Positions 50,096 to 58,093 of a DNA stretch of 64,000 nucleotides are shown piece after piece. Origin of the DNA: WTFV01 sp965200895 (GTDB lineage: Bacteria > Acidobacteriota > Vicinamibacteria > Vicinamibacterales > UBA8438); NCBI GenBank assembly GCA_965200895.1, contig CBDAVM010000002.1, forward strand, positions 1,984,001-2,048,000, in the 5' to 3' direction. The notes beneath the pieces are model-generated. The model was given only the letters and a program-made list of their open reading frames with translations, was not told where the DNA came from and made no database searches. Each line of letters opens with the position of its first letter. Position 1 is the stretch's first letter. The position numbers were made by a program, and so were the translations under genes.

Positions 50096-50851
50096 TCAGT
50101 CGTCGCGTTTGCCGGTCAGCGTACTCACGAGGTCGATGGGCAGCGGAAAGACGATGGTCGAGTTCTTCTCACCGGCGATCTCCGTCAGGGTCTGCAGGTA
50201 GCGCAGGATCGGCGCCAGCGGCTGCCGGCCCATGACCTCCGCCGCCTGCGACAGCTTCTCCGACGCAATGAACTCGCCCTCGGCGTGGATGATCTTAGCA
50301 CGCTTCTCCCGCTCGGCCTCCGCCTGTGCGGCCATGGCGCGCTGCATGTCGACCGGCAGGTCGACGTGCTTGACCTCGACCGACGAGACCTTCACCCCCC
50401 AGGGGTCCGTATGCAGGTCGAGGATCTGCTGGAGCTGCTGGTTGAGCGATTCGCGCTCCGACAGCAGGCCGTCGAGCTCCACCTGGCCGAGCACGCTCCT
50501 GAGCGTCGTCTGCGCGAGCTGCGACGTCGCGTAGTGGAAGTTCTCGACCTCGACCACGGACCGCTGCGGGTCCATGACGCGGAAGTAGACGACCGCGTTC
50601 ACCTTGACGGACACGTTGTCCTTGGTGATGACGTCCTGCGGCGGCACGTCCATCACGATGGTGCGCAGGCTGACGCGGACCATGCGGTCGATGGGCCAGA
50701 TCACCAGGGTGATGCCCGGCCCCTTGGGCCGCGGATAGAGCTTCCCGAGCCGGAAGATCACCGCCCGCTCGTACTCGTTGAGGATCTTGACGGAGTTGAC
50801 CAGCCACACCAGGACGACAAGCGGGACGACGAGTTCCGGGCCGAAGTTCAT
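50096..50851 (-). CDS. Slipin/stomatin-like SPFH protein
   Basis: This 251-aa protein has an N-terminal membrane hairpin (LVVPLVVLVWLVNSVKIL). The SPFH domain has EYERAVIFRLGKLYPRPKGP, VSLRTIVMDVPPQDVITKDN, VSVKVNAVVYFRVMD and TLRSVLGQVELDGLLSERES. A C-terminal helix includes QAEAEREKRAKIIHAEGEFI. Slipins pair with NfeD membrane proteins, and here the slipin start overlaps the nfeD stop by 4 nt. The complex is thought to organise membrane domains or quality control; its exact role is unknown. Confidence 0.9.
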   Translation of the reverse strand: MNFGPELVVPLVVLVWLVNSVKILNEYERAVIFRLGKLYPRPKGPGITLVIWPIDRMVRVSLRTIVMDVPPQDVITKDNVSVKVNAVVYFRVMDPQRSVVEVENFHYATSQLAQTTLRSVLGQVELDGLLSERESLNQQLQQILDLHTDPWGVKVSSVEVKHVDLPVDMQRAMAAQAEAEREKRAKIIHAEGEFIASEKLSQAAEVMGRQPLAPILRYLQTLTEIAGEKNSTIVFPLPIDLVSTLTGKRDD

Positions 50852-52221
50852 GACTGCGATCCCTCCCCTGGCGGCGGCGCCGCGCGCCGCACGGTCAGCA
50901 CCATGCTGTCGACGGCGACCACCTGCACGCGTTCACCGTCGGCTATGTCGGCCCCCGGGACGGCGGCGGCCGTCCAGATCTCGCCGCGCGTCGCGACACG
51001 GCCGCGCCCGCCGGCGGGAATCGTCCCGATCGCCGCCCCCTCCTGATCGAGCATGCCGTCCGCCCCGGTCACCGCGCGGACTCGATGCGCCCGCAGCCCC
51101 AGCCATGCCAGCGCCGCCGTGCCGAGTCCGAGGACGAGCACCGTGAAGGCGATGAACGACCAGCCGAGCTGCAGCTCGGGCGCCGGCGAGTCGAACAGCA
51201 TCACCGCCCCGAAGCCCATGCTCACGACGCCGCTGACGGCCAGCAAACCGTAGGTCGGCGTGAACATCTCGATGACCAGCAGGACCATCCCGAACAGAAT
51301 CAGCAGCAGGCCGACGTAGTTGATCGGCAGGATCTGGAACGCGAAGAAGGCCAGCAGCAGGCAGACTGCCCCCACGATACCGGGCACCGCGGCCCCGGGG
51401 TTCCAGAGCTCGATGGTCAGCCCCAGACTCCCGAGGCTGAACAGCAGCACCGCGATCTGCGGGTGCGCGATCGCGCTCAGCAGCCGCTGCCGCCAGCTCA
51501 TCTCGACGGTCTCGATGCGTGCGTCGGCCGTGCGCAGCACCTGCGCGTCGCCGTCCCAGCGGCGCACCTCGCGGCCGTCGAGATCGGCGAGCAGGGCGTC
51601 GAGGTCGGAGGCGATCAGATCAATCAGCGGCGGGTCGGCGTCGAGGGCCTCGCGTTCGGTGAAGGACAGGCTCTCGGTGACGGCCTTCTCGGCCAGCTCC
51701 ACGTTGCGCCGCCGCTGGCTCGCGAGCGACCGCGCGTAGGCCGCCACGTCGGAGGCCGCCTTCTCGGACGCGGTCTCGTCCATCTCGGAACCGGTCCCGG
51801 AGACCGGGTGCGCGGCGCCGATGTGCGTGCCGGGCGCCATCACCGCCACGTCGGCGGCGATGGTGATGAGGAAGCCCGCCGACGCCGCTCGGGCTCCGCT
51901 CGGGCCGACGAAGACCACCACCGGCGTGTCGGCCTCGATGATCCGGGTGTTGATCTCGCGCGTGGAATCGACCAGCCCGCCGGGCGTCCGCAGCATCAGG
52001 ACGACCGCGTCCGCGTCCGCACGGTCCGCCTCGTCGATGGCCCGGCCGATGTGCTCGGCGGATACAGGATGAATGAGCGCATCGACCTCGGCCGCGTAGA
52101 CGAGCGGACGCCGCTCCTCCTGCGCGTCCGGCCACGCCGCGGCCAGCAACAACAGCGTCCAGCCGGCGACGCCCCAGCGGAGCATGCGCCGAATCCGCCT
52201 CCGGGCCTGCCTGATCGACAT
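50848..52221 (-). CDS. NfeD family membrane-bound serine protease-like protein
   Basis: This long-form NfeD is about 457 aa. It has a signal/TM segment, a ClpP-like protease domain (about residues 40-225, with VLMLRTPGGLVDSTREIN, VVVFVGPSGARAASAGFLIT where the Ser of ASAG is the expected nucleophile, and GTHIGAAHPV). Several TM helices follow (about 240-365), then a C-terminal OB-fold NfeD domain (about 385-457, GRVATRGEIWTAAAVPGADI). It is encoded with slipin, as is usual. The ATG at 52221 is chosen; ATGs at 52284 and 52185 are alternatives. Confidence 0.9.
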   Translation of the reverse strand: MSIRQARRRIRRMLRWGVAGWTLLLLAAAWPDAQEERRPLVYAAEVDALIHPVSAEHIGRAIDEADRADADAVVLMLRTPGGLVDSTREINTRIIEADTPVVVFVGPSGARAASAGFLITIAADVAVMAPGTHIGAAHPVSGTGSEMDETASEKAASDVAAYARSLASQRRRNVELAEKAVTESLSFTEREALDADPPLIDLIASDLDALLADLDGREVRRWDGDAQVLRTADARIETVEMSWRQRLLSAIAHPQIAVLLFSLGSLGLTIELWNPGAAVPGIVGAVCLLLAFFAFQILPINYVGLLLILFGMVLLVIEMFTPTYGLLAVSGVVSMGFGAVMLFDSPAPELQLGWSFIAFTVLVLGLGTAALAWLGLRAHRVRAVTGADGMLDQEGAAIGTIPAGGRGRVATRGEIWTAAAVPGADIADGERVQVVAVDSMVLTVRRAAPPPGEGSQS

Positions 52222-52286
52222 CGAACGGTCACCCAACGACCGGAACTTCGGCGCGCCGCCGCACTGTTGCGGACCCGCCGGCAAAG

Positions 52287-52568
52287 TTATCGCGACGAAC
52301 GATCCGCCAGCAGAATGTTGTCGATCCGGTCGTTCACGCGACGGACCTGCTCGCCCAGATCATCGATCCGGTCGTTCATCCGCTCCTGCGTCTTCTCCAG
52401 CCGCTCCTGCGCCTCCTCGATCTTCGTGATCGCCTCGGCCACAGCCTGCTTCGCCTTCTGCTCGCGACGGTACTGCAGGATCGCGACGACGATGACGGTG
52501 ATCGGCGTCAGGACGGAGATCACGAGCGCAAGGTCGGTCATGCGGATCGGCCCCGGCGCGAGATTCAT
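52287..52568 (-). CDS. Small TM plus coiled-coil protein
   Basis: This 93-aa protein has an N-terminal TM helix (LALVISVLTPITVIVVAILQ). A charged coiled coil with heptad character follows (EQKAKQAVAEAITKIEEAQE, RLEKTQERMNDRIDDLGEQV) up to the C-terminus. There is no enzyme motif and no named family was recognised. The second ATG (52541, MTDLALV) places the TM helix immediately at the N-terminus and may be the true start. It is divergent from mobA across about 50 bp and lies 65 bp upstream of nfeD. Confidence 0.6.
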   Translation of the reverse strand: MNLAPGPIRMTDLALVISVLTPITVIVVAILQYRREQKAKQAVAEAITKIEEAQERLEKTQERMNDRIDDLGEQVRRVNDRIDNILLADRSSR

Positions 52569-52617
52569 CGTATCACGTTACGTCGGCGCACAACGATTCG
52601 TTGTATTGTCTGCGCAG

Positions 52618-53391
52618 GTGATAGCGGCGGCTGCCATCCTCGCCGGCGGCCGGGCGCGGCGCTTCGGCGGTCGCCCCAAGCCGCTGCTCCCCCTCGACGG
52701 CCAGCGGATCGTCGACCGCCTGCTCGCGGCGCTCCGGGCGGTGACCGATCAGGTGTTCATCGTGGCGAACGACAGCGAAACCTACGCCGGGCTCGGCGCG
52801 CCCGTGCATCCCGACGTGCTGACCGGCGCGGGTCCGCTCGGCGGCGTACACGCCGCGCTCCGGGTCTCGCGGTCGTCCCGGACGCTGGTGGTCGCCGGGG
52901 ACATGCCCTTCGTGAGCGCGCCGTTCCTGGACCACCTGCTGCGGTGCGCGGACCCCGCGGTGGACGTGGCGCTTCCCCGCCCCGCCGACGGCCCCCAGCC
53001 CCTCTGCGCCTGCTACCGCCCGTCGTGCGCCGCGATCCTGGAGCGCCGCATCGCGGCCGGCGCGCTGCGGGCCGCCGACGCCGTGCTGGCCATGCGCCGG
53101 CGCGAGCTCGACGCGGACGAGATTGCCCCGTTCGACCCGGACGGCGTCCTCTTCCTCAACGTCAACACGCCGGCCGACCACGCGCGGGCGCGGGCGCTCG
53201 CCCGCCAGCGGACCGACGCGGCGGAAGCGCCGCAGGGCGCGCGATCGGCCGCGACCACCGACCGGGAATGGCCTGCGCCGCACGCCCCGTCGTCGCACCG
53301 GGCGGGCGACGCCGGGGACGCCGCTACGCGGGACGGGACGTCGACCGGCGTCCGGCCGACAGCAGCGGCCGACAGGGAGCGCGGACGATGA
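52618..53391 (+). CDS. mobA: Molybdenum cofactor guanylyltransferase MobA
   Basis: This nucleotidyltransferase of about 257 aa transfers GMP from GTP to molybdopterin. AAAILAGGRARRFGGRPKPL at the N-terminus is the LAGG...RxGxxK nucleotide loop. VAGDMPFVSAPFLDHLLR near residue 88 has the metal-binding Asp, and PQPLCACYRPSC near 125 is also typical. LFLNVNTPADHARA closes the domain. The last about 60 residues are a low-complexity Ala/Arg/Pro tail. The start is a GTG; a TTG at 52606 is possible. The stop overlaps the argS ATG by 4 nt, so argS translation is coupled to mobA, an unusual pairing. Confidence 0.87.
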   Translation: MIAAAAILAGGRARRFGGRPKPLLPLDGQRIVDRLLAALRAVTDQVFIVANDSETYAGLGAPVHPDVLTGAGPLGGVHAALRVSRSSRTLVVAGDMPFVSAPFLDHLLRCADPAVDVALPRPADGPQPLCACYRPSCAAILERRIAAGALRAADAVLAMRRRELDADEIAPFDPDGVLFLNVNTPADHARARALARQRTDAAEAPQGARSAATTDREWPAPHAPSSHRAGDAGDAATRDGTSTGVRPTAAADRERGR

Positions 53392-55604
53392 TCCTGGCGC
53401 TGCACGCGGTGGTGCGCTCGGCCGTCCGCGACGCCGTGGCCCGCCGCTACGCGCTTGACGCGGACCGCATCCCGGAGGTCTCCATCCTGTACCCGCCGGA
53501 CCGCGCGCTGGGCGACCTCGGCGTCACCGTGGCGTTCGAGCTGGCGCGCGTGCTGCGCAAGGCGCCGCGCGTCATCGCGGCCGAGATCGTCGAAGCGCTC
53601 GGCCCCGTCGATGGCGTCGCGCGCGTGGAGCCGGCTCCCAACGGCTACGTCAATCTCTTCCTGGACCGCGCCGGATTCGCGCGCCGTCTGTTCCTGCCGC
53701 CGCCCGCGCGCGCCGGCCGGGACGCGGACAAGACCATCGTCGAGCACACGGCGATCAACCCGAACAAGGCGGCCCACGTCGGGCACCTGCGCAACGCCGC
53801 CCTCGGCGACACGCTCGTGCGCGTGCTCCGCTTCCTGGGCGTCCCCGTGGAGGTCCAGAACTACATCGACGACACCGGCGTGCAGGTGGCCGACGTCGTG
53901 GTCGGCCTCCAGCACCTCGAGCGCCTGGCGCCGGACGCCGTGGCCGCCCTCGCGGACCGCCCGCGCTTCGACCACTACTGCTGGGACCTCTACGCGCGCG
54001 TGACCGCGTGGTACGAGGCGGATCAGGAGCGTCTGAAGTACCGGACGCGCGCGCTGCACGACCTGGAGCGCGGCGCGGACCCCACCGCCGAGGTGGGCCG
54101 GATCGTCGCCGACCGCATCGTCCGCCGCCATCTCGCGACGATGCGGCGGATGAACATCGACTACGACCTGCTCACCTGGGAGGGCGACATCCTCCGCCTG
54201 CGCTTCTGGGCGCGCGCCTTCGAGGTGCTCCGGGCGGCGGACGCGATCCACCTGGAGACCGCCGGGCCGCAAGCCGGCTGCTGGGTGATGCCCATCGAGG
54301 GCGCCGGCGGGGACGCGAACGACGATGCCGACGGCTCGAAGGACACCGTGGGAACGGGCGATCCGGGCGACGCGGGCCCCGCCGGCGCGGACGACGCCAC
54401 CGCAAGCGGCAGCGGCCCGAAATCGCGCAACAAGGTCATCGTGCGCTCGAACGGCACCGTCACCTACGTCGGCAAGGACATCGCCTACCAGTTCTGGAAG
54501 TTCGGCCTGCTCGGCCGCGACTTCCGCTACCGTCCCCACGGCCTGCAGGCATCGGGCCGCATGCTGTGGACGACGACCGACGGCGACGGATCGGAGCGGT
54601 CCGGGCAGGCCGTCGATCCGGGCCCGTCGCCCCCCCCCGCGGGGCGGGACATCGACACCGGCAGCCCTGCGCACCCGTCCTTCGACGGTGACGCGGCCCC
54701 TGCCGCCGCGCCGAACACCGACACCGGCGGCCACGCCGCAGAGCGCCCGTCCTTCGGCGGCGCCGCGGCCGTCTACAACGTGATCGACACGCGGCAGTCC
54801 TACCTGCAGCAGCTCCTGCGGCAGGCGCTCGCCGCCGCCGGCCAGACCGCCGCCGCGGAGCGCTCGGTACACGTCTCGTACGAGATGGTCGCCCTCTCGC
54901 GCCGTACGGCCGAGACCCTGGGCTACACGACGGAGGCCGGCGACGGCCGGCGCGTCGTCGAAGTCTCCGGCCGCAAGGGCCTCGGCGTGAAGGCCGACGA
55001 TCTGCTCGATCGCCTCACGGCCGCGGCCCGGCGCGAGGTGCTCGCCCGCCACGCCGATCTGGCCGACGACGCGGACGGCGCGGACGCCATCGCCACCGCG
55101 ATCGCCACGGCCGCCATCCGCTACTTCATGATCAAGTACTCGCGCGGCAAGCTCATCGCCTTCGACATCGACGAGGCGCTGAGCTTCGAGGGCGAGAGCG
55201 GGCCCTATGTGCAGTACGCGGCCGTGCGGGCCGCGAACATCCTGCGCAAGCTCTACGACCGGGACGGCCTGACCGACGAGTCCCTGGTCGCGGCGCTCGG
55301 CGGCGCACCGACCGCCCCGCTCGACGCCGCCGGCGACGGAACCACGACCTGGGCCCTGCTGCTCGAAGCGGCGCGGCTCGACGAGGTCGCCGACCAGGCG
55401 GTCCGCGCACTGGAGCTCTCCGTCCTCGCCAAGTACGCCTTCGGCCTCGCGCAGCAGTTCAACACCTTCTACCACCGCTGCCCGGTCGTGGCCGAGGAGG
55501 ACGAACCAACCCGCCTGTGGCGCGCCGCCGCGGTCCTCGCCTGCCGCCGGCAGTTGACGCAGGCGCTCGCGCTGATGGGCTGCGACGCGCCGCCGCGGAT
55601 GTGA
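53388..55604 (+). CDS. argS: Arginyl-tRNA synthetase with two low-complexity insertions
   Basis: This 738-aa enzyme is well above the usual 550-600 aa. It has an N-terminal Arg-tRNA synthetase N domain and the class I motif HTAINPNKAAHVGHLRNAAL (HVGH as the HIGH motif, residues 130-133). QNYIDDTGVQVADVVVG follows, as does the C-terminal SGRKGLGVKADDLLD in the KMSKS position. RYFMIKYSRGKLIAFDIDEA and the DALR anticodon domain, ending near LALMG, complete it. Two insertions rich in Gly, Asp, Ala and Pro lie at residues about 305-346 and 397-460, within the catalytic part. Removing them would restore normal length. The frame is open across both, so they are translated. Confidence 0.92.
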   Translation: MILALHAVVRSAVRDAVARRYALDADRIPEVSILYPPDRALGDLGVTVAFELARVLRKAPRVIAAEIVEALGPVDGVARVEPAPNGYVNLFLDRAGFARRLFLPPPARAGRDADKTIVEHTAINPNKAAHVGHLRNAALGDTLVRVLRFLGVPVEVQNYIDDTGVQVADVVVGLQHLERLAPDAVAALADRPRFDHYCWDLYARVTAWYEADQERLKYRTRALHDLERGADPTAEVGRIVADRIVRRHLATMRRMNIDYDLLTWEGDILRLRFWARAFEVLRAADAIHLETAGPQAGCWVMPIEGAGGDANDDADGSKDTVGTGDPGDAGPAGADDATASGSGPKSRNKVIVRSNGTVTYVGKDIAYQFWKFGLLGRDFRYRPHGLQASGRMLWTTTDGDGSERSGQAVDPGPSPPPAGRDIDTGSPAHPSFDGDAAPAAAPNTDTGGHAAERPSFGGAAAVYNVIDTRQSYLQQLLRQALAAAGQTAAAERSVHVSYEMVALSRRTAETLGYTTEAGDGRRVVEVSGRKGLGVKADDLLDRLTAAARREVLARHADLADDADGADAIATAIATAAIRYFMIKYSRGKLIAFDIDEALSFEGESGPYVQYAAVRAANILRKLYDRDGLTDESLVAALGGAPTAPLDAAGDGTTTWALLLEAARLDEVADQAVRALELSVLAKYAFGLAQQFNTFYHRCPVVAEEDEPTRLWRAAAVLACRRQLTQALALMGCDAPPRM

Positions 55605-56061
55605 GCGCGACGGCTGTCGGCAGCCGGTCCGTGGAAGCGCGCAGATTATCAATGTCAATGGTCTCGACCGTCCCGCGCAGAGCGTTGACTGTCCCGCTCA
55701 AGCTATTGACCTCTTGCTGCAGGTCGTCAACCGTTCCGTCCAGCTCCCTGACCGTCCCGTGCAGAGCGCCGACTGTCCCAACCGCTTGCTGCAGGTCGTC
55801 AACCGTCCCGTCCAGCTCCCTGACCGTCTCGCGCAGCGCGTTGACTGTCCCAACCGCTTGCTGCAGGCCGTCAACCCTCCCGCCCAGCTTGCCGACTGTC
55901 GTGTTCAGGCTATCGACAGTCCCGTTCAGGTTTCCGAGCGTTTCCCCGACGTACCAGGTTGCGCCGATGACCGAAAGCACTACCGGCACGACAACAGCGA
56001 GGATTGCCGCATTCGCGCGAAGCCATGACCACAGGGAAGGCATTCCTCGAATGCGTAGCAC
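55459..56061 (-). CDS. Repeat-rich coiled-coil membrane protein
   Basis: This 200-aa protein has one N-terminal TM helix (about residues 19-40, AAILAVVVPVVLSVIGATWY). A coiled coil then runs to about residue 140, built on a 24-residue repeat (unit DLQQAVGTVNALRETVRELD + GTVD). The remaining about 55 residues, Arg/Pro-rich, are read antisense to the last 145 bp of argS because no stop occurs earlier; this tail may be fortuitous. No named family was recognised. GTG at 56061 or ATG at 56043 could start it. It is the last gene of the minus-strand valS-to-coiled-coil block. Confidence 0.6.
   Translation of the reverse strand: MLRIRGMPSLWSWLRANAAILAVVVPVVLSVIGATWYVGETLGNLNGTVDSLNTTVGKLGGRVDGLQQAVGTVNALRETVRELDGTVDDLQQAVGTVGALHGTVRELDGTVDDLQQEVNSLSGTVNALRGTVETIDIDNLRASTDRLPTAVALTSAAARRSPSARAPASTAGGRRGPRRRATGGLVRPPRPRPGSGGRRC
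55714..55880. repeat. 72-bp tandem repeat within the coiled-coil gene
   Basis: TTGCTGCAGGTCGTCAACCG begins at 55714 and 55786, and a slightly changed copy begins at 55858, exactly 72 bp apart. This gives two full units and a partial third. Each unit is 24 codons. It is a coding minisatellite, not a CRISPR: there are no spacers of unique sequence. Confidence 0.8.
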
Positions 56062-56156
56062 GGTCCAGCCTGATCGGTGCCACTGCGGCCACCGCGAGCC
56101 ACTGCGTCGCGGCGGGTAGCCCGGACCCGGTCTTCGCCGACCGCCTGCCGAACGCC

Positions 56157-57077
56157 TCAGTCGAACGTCAGGCGCGGCAGGTCGAAGTGCTCGGCGAGGA
56201 GCCGGTCGGTGGCGGCGTCGAGCGCGGTCGCGAACGCCGCCCTGGGCATGCGGCCGCGGAAGGGCTCCAGTGAGCCGGCCGCTTCGCCGCGCAGGCGGTC
56301 GACAAGGTCCGCGTCCGCGTCGGCGCGCGCCGCGGCCGGAAGGCGCGCGCCGAACGCCGCCAACTGCTCGGTCAGGCGCCGGCGGGCCGCGCCGCGGAGC
56401 GTCCGGCCGCCGCGGCGCGCCTCGTCGATCGCGGCGGCGGCTTCCGCCAGGAGGCGTTCGGTGGCGTCCGCGCCGGGCCGCGGCTGCCGGGCATCGAGGT
56501 GCGCCGCGAGCGCGTCGAGGTGCGCCGCGAGCGACTTCCGGCCGGTCGCGGCCCGACGCGGGGCGCGGGGCGCGCTGCCTGTCGCGCGCGCCGGCTCACC
56601 GGCGGACGCGATCATCCCGTCCCGCGGCTCCCCTGCCGACGTGAGCGCCCTGTTTCGCAGCTCGCTCGCCGCCGCAGAAGCCCCGCCCCGTGGCTCGTCC
56701 GTCGCCGCAGAAGCTCCGTCCCGCAACTCCCGGAACGGCGCCGTCCGCAGCGCTCCCTCGAGCACGGCGGCCCCCTCCTCCGGTTCCCCGTCCACTGCGG
56801 TCGGCGCGCCCACGCCGACCGCGCGGCGCCACTCGTCGAACAGGTCGAGCACGTCCGCCTCGCAGTACTCGATGCGCAGGGGACGCCGCCGGCGTCGCTT
56901 CGCGTGGTAGCGCGCATACGTCCGGTCGATCGCGCGCTCGACGACGCTCTGCGGCACGCCCGCCGCCGCCCAGCCGCACACGAGCTCGAACGCCGGACCG
57001 ACGATGCGGATCAGATGCCCGTCGTTCTTGCGGCAGAGGTACGACTCGACCGCCCTGCACAGCGCGCCCGGATCCAT
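56157..57077 (-). CDS. Conserved-looking protein of unknown function downstream of coaX
   Basis: This 306-aa soluble protein has an N-terminal region (about residues 1-88) that looks globular: LCRAVESYLCRKNDGHLIRI, GPAFELVCGWAAAGVPQSVV and IEYCEADVLDLFDEWRRAVG. A variable linker (about 95-180) with an 11-residue tandem repeat follows, then a helical Ala/Arg-rich C-terminal domain (about 180-306) ending HFDLPRLTFD. No family was recognised. It lies 14 bp downstream of coaX. A long open frame extends upstream through coaX antisense-like sequence; the ATG at 57077 is preferred because it follows the coaX stop closely. Confidence 0.6.
   Translation of the reverse strand: MDPGALCRAVESYLCRKNDGHLIRIVGPAFELVCGWAAAGVPQSVVERAIDRTYARYHAKRRRRRPLRIEYCEADVLDLFDEWRRAVGVGAPTAVDGEPEEGAAVLEGALRTAPFRELRDGASAATDEPRGGASAAASELRNRALTSAGEPRDGMIASAGEPARATGSAPRAPRRAATGRKSLAAHLDALAAHLDARQPRPGADATERLLAEAAAAIDEARRGGRTLRGAARRRLTEQLAAFGARLPAAARADADADLVDRLRGEAAGSLEPFRGRMPRAAFATALDAATDRLLAEHFDLPRLTFD
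56598..56729. repeat. 33-bp coding minisatellite
   Basis: Four 33-bp units encode ELRDGASAATD, EPRGGASAAAS, ELRNRALTSAG and EPRDGMIASAG in tandem on the minus strand, with a partial fifth (EPARATG). The copies are divergent but in register. Confidence 0.7.
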
Positions 57078-57091
57078 CGGCGGCTCCCGGC

Positions 57092-57922
57092 TCAAGGCGT
57101 CGCCGGCCACGGGCGGTCCGCGTCCCGACCCACGGTCGGCGGCTTTCCCCGGACGCGCTCCCAGACCAGGCGGAGTCCGACCAGCGTGAGGTCCGGATGG
57201 ACGTGGTCGATGAGCGGCGTCTCCGCCGCGATGTCGCCCGCCAGCCCGCCGGTCGCGATGCACACCGGCGCGGCGCGGTCGGCGATCGCGTCGCGGAGCC
57301 GCCGCACCAGCCCGTCGACCATCGCCACGTAGCCGTAGAAGAGGCCGGACTGCATCGACGCGACGGTGGTGCGGCCGATGACCGCAGCGGGCCGGCGGAC
57401 GTCGACCCGCGGCAACTGCGCGGCCCGCCGGAAGAGGGCGTCGGCGGAGATCTCGACCCCCGGACAGATCACGCCGCCGCGGTACTCGCCTGCGGCCGAG
57501 ATCACGTCGAACGTCGTCGCCGTGCCGAAGTCGACGACGACGAGCGGACGCGCGGGCCGGCCGTAGAGATGGCGGGCCGCCACGGCGTTGACGAGCCGGT
57601 CGTCGCCCACTTCGGCCGGGTGTTCGTAGCCGATCCGCAGGCCGGCGTTGCCGGCGTCGACGCGCAGCACGGGCTGGCCGATACCGCGCGTGGCCATGTC
57701 CGACACCGCCTGTGTCACCGCGGGCACGACCGACGACAGGACGACGCCGTCGATCCGCGTCGGCTCGACCGCGTGCTCGGCGAACAGACGGCTGACCAGC
57801 ACCCACAGCTCGTCCGCGGTGCGGCCGGGCAGCGTGGCGAGCCGCCAGCGCCGCTCGATGCGCGCGCCCGCGAAGAGCCCCAGGACGATGTTCGTGTTAC
57901 CGACGTCTATCGCCAGCAGCAT
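57092..57922 (-). CDS. coaX: Type III pantothenate kinase
   Basis: This 276-aa ASKHA-fold kinase phosphorylates pantothenate in CoA synthesis. LLAIDVGNTNIVLGLFAG at the N-terminus is the phosphate loop. VGDDRLVNAVAARHLYG near residue 105 and VVDFGTATTFDVISAAGEYR near 125 hold catalytic and metal residues. GGVICPGVEISADALFRRAA follows, then the C-terminal CIATGGLAGDIAAETPLIDH. The ATG at 57922 starts directly at the conserved motif. The birA-coaX order is common. The 171-bp spacer to birA (57923-58093) has no gene. Confidence 0.94.
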   Translation of the reverse strand: MLLAIDVGNTNIVLGLFAGARIERRWRLATLPGRTADELWVLVSRLFAEHAVEPTRIDGVVLSSVVPAVTQAVSDMATRGIGQPVLRVDAGNAGLRIGYEHPAEVGDDRLVNAVAARHLYGRPARPLVVVDFGTATTFDVISAAGEYRGGVICPGVEISADALFRRAAQLPRVDVRRPAAVIGRTTVASMQSGLFYGYVAMVDGLVRRLRDAIADRAAPVCIATGGLAGDIAAETPLIDHVHPDLTLVGLRLVWERVRGKPPTVGRDADRPWPATP

Positions 57923-58093
57923 GACCTGACCGCGCCTTGACCGACGGACACCCGCGCCGGACGAGGCGAGGACGAAACCGCCCGGCCCCTGCACCATGCC
58001 GAGGGCGGCGACGCATCACGACTGCGACGGCGTGGGCGCCGACACGGGTCGCCTCGACCGCGGCGCCGGGTGGCGACGCCCCCCTGCAACGGA

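Noticed and set aside
55714..55880. CRISPR-like array
   Set aside because: The units are contiguous 72-bp copies with no unique spacers, encode heptad-type protein sequence and have no cas genes nearby.
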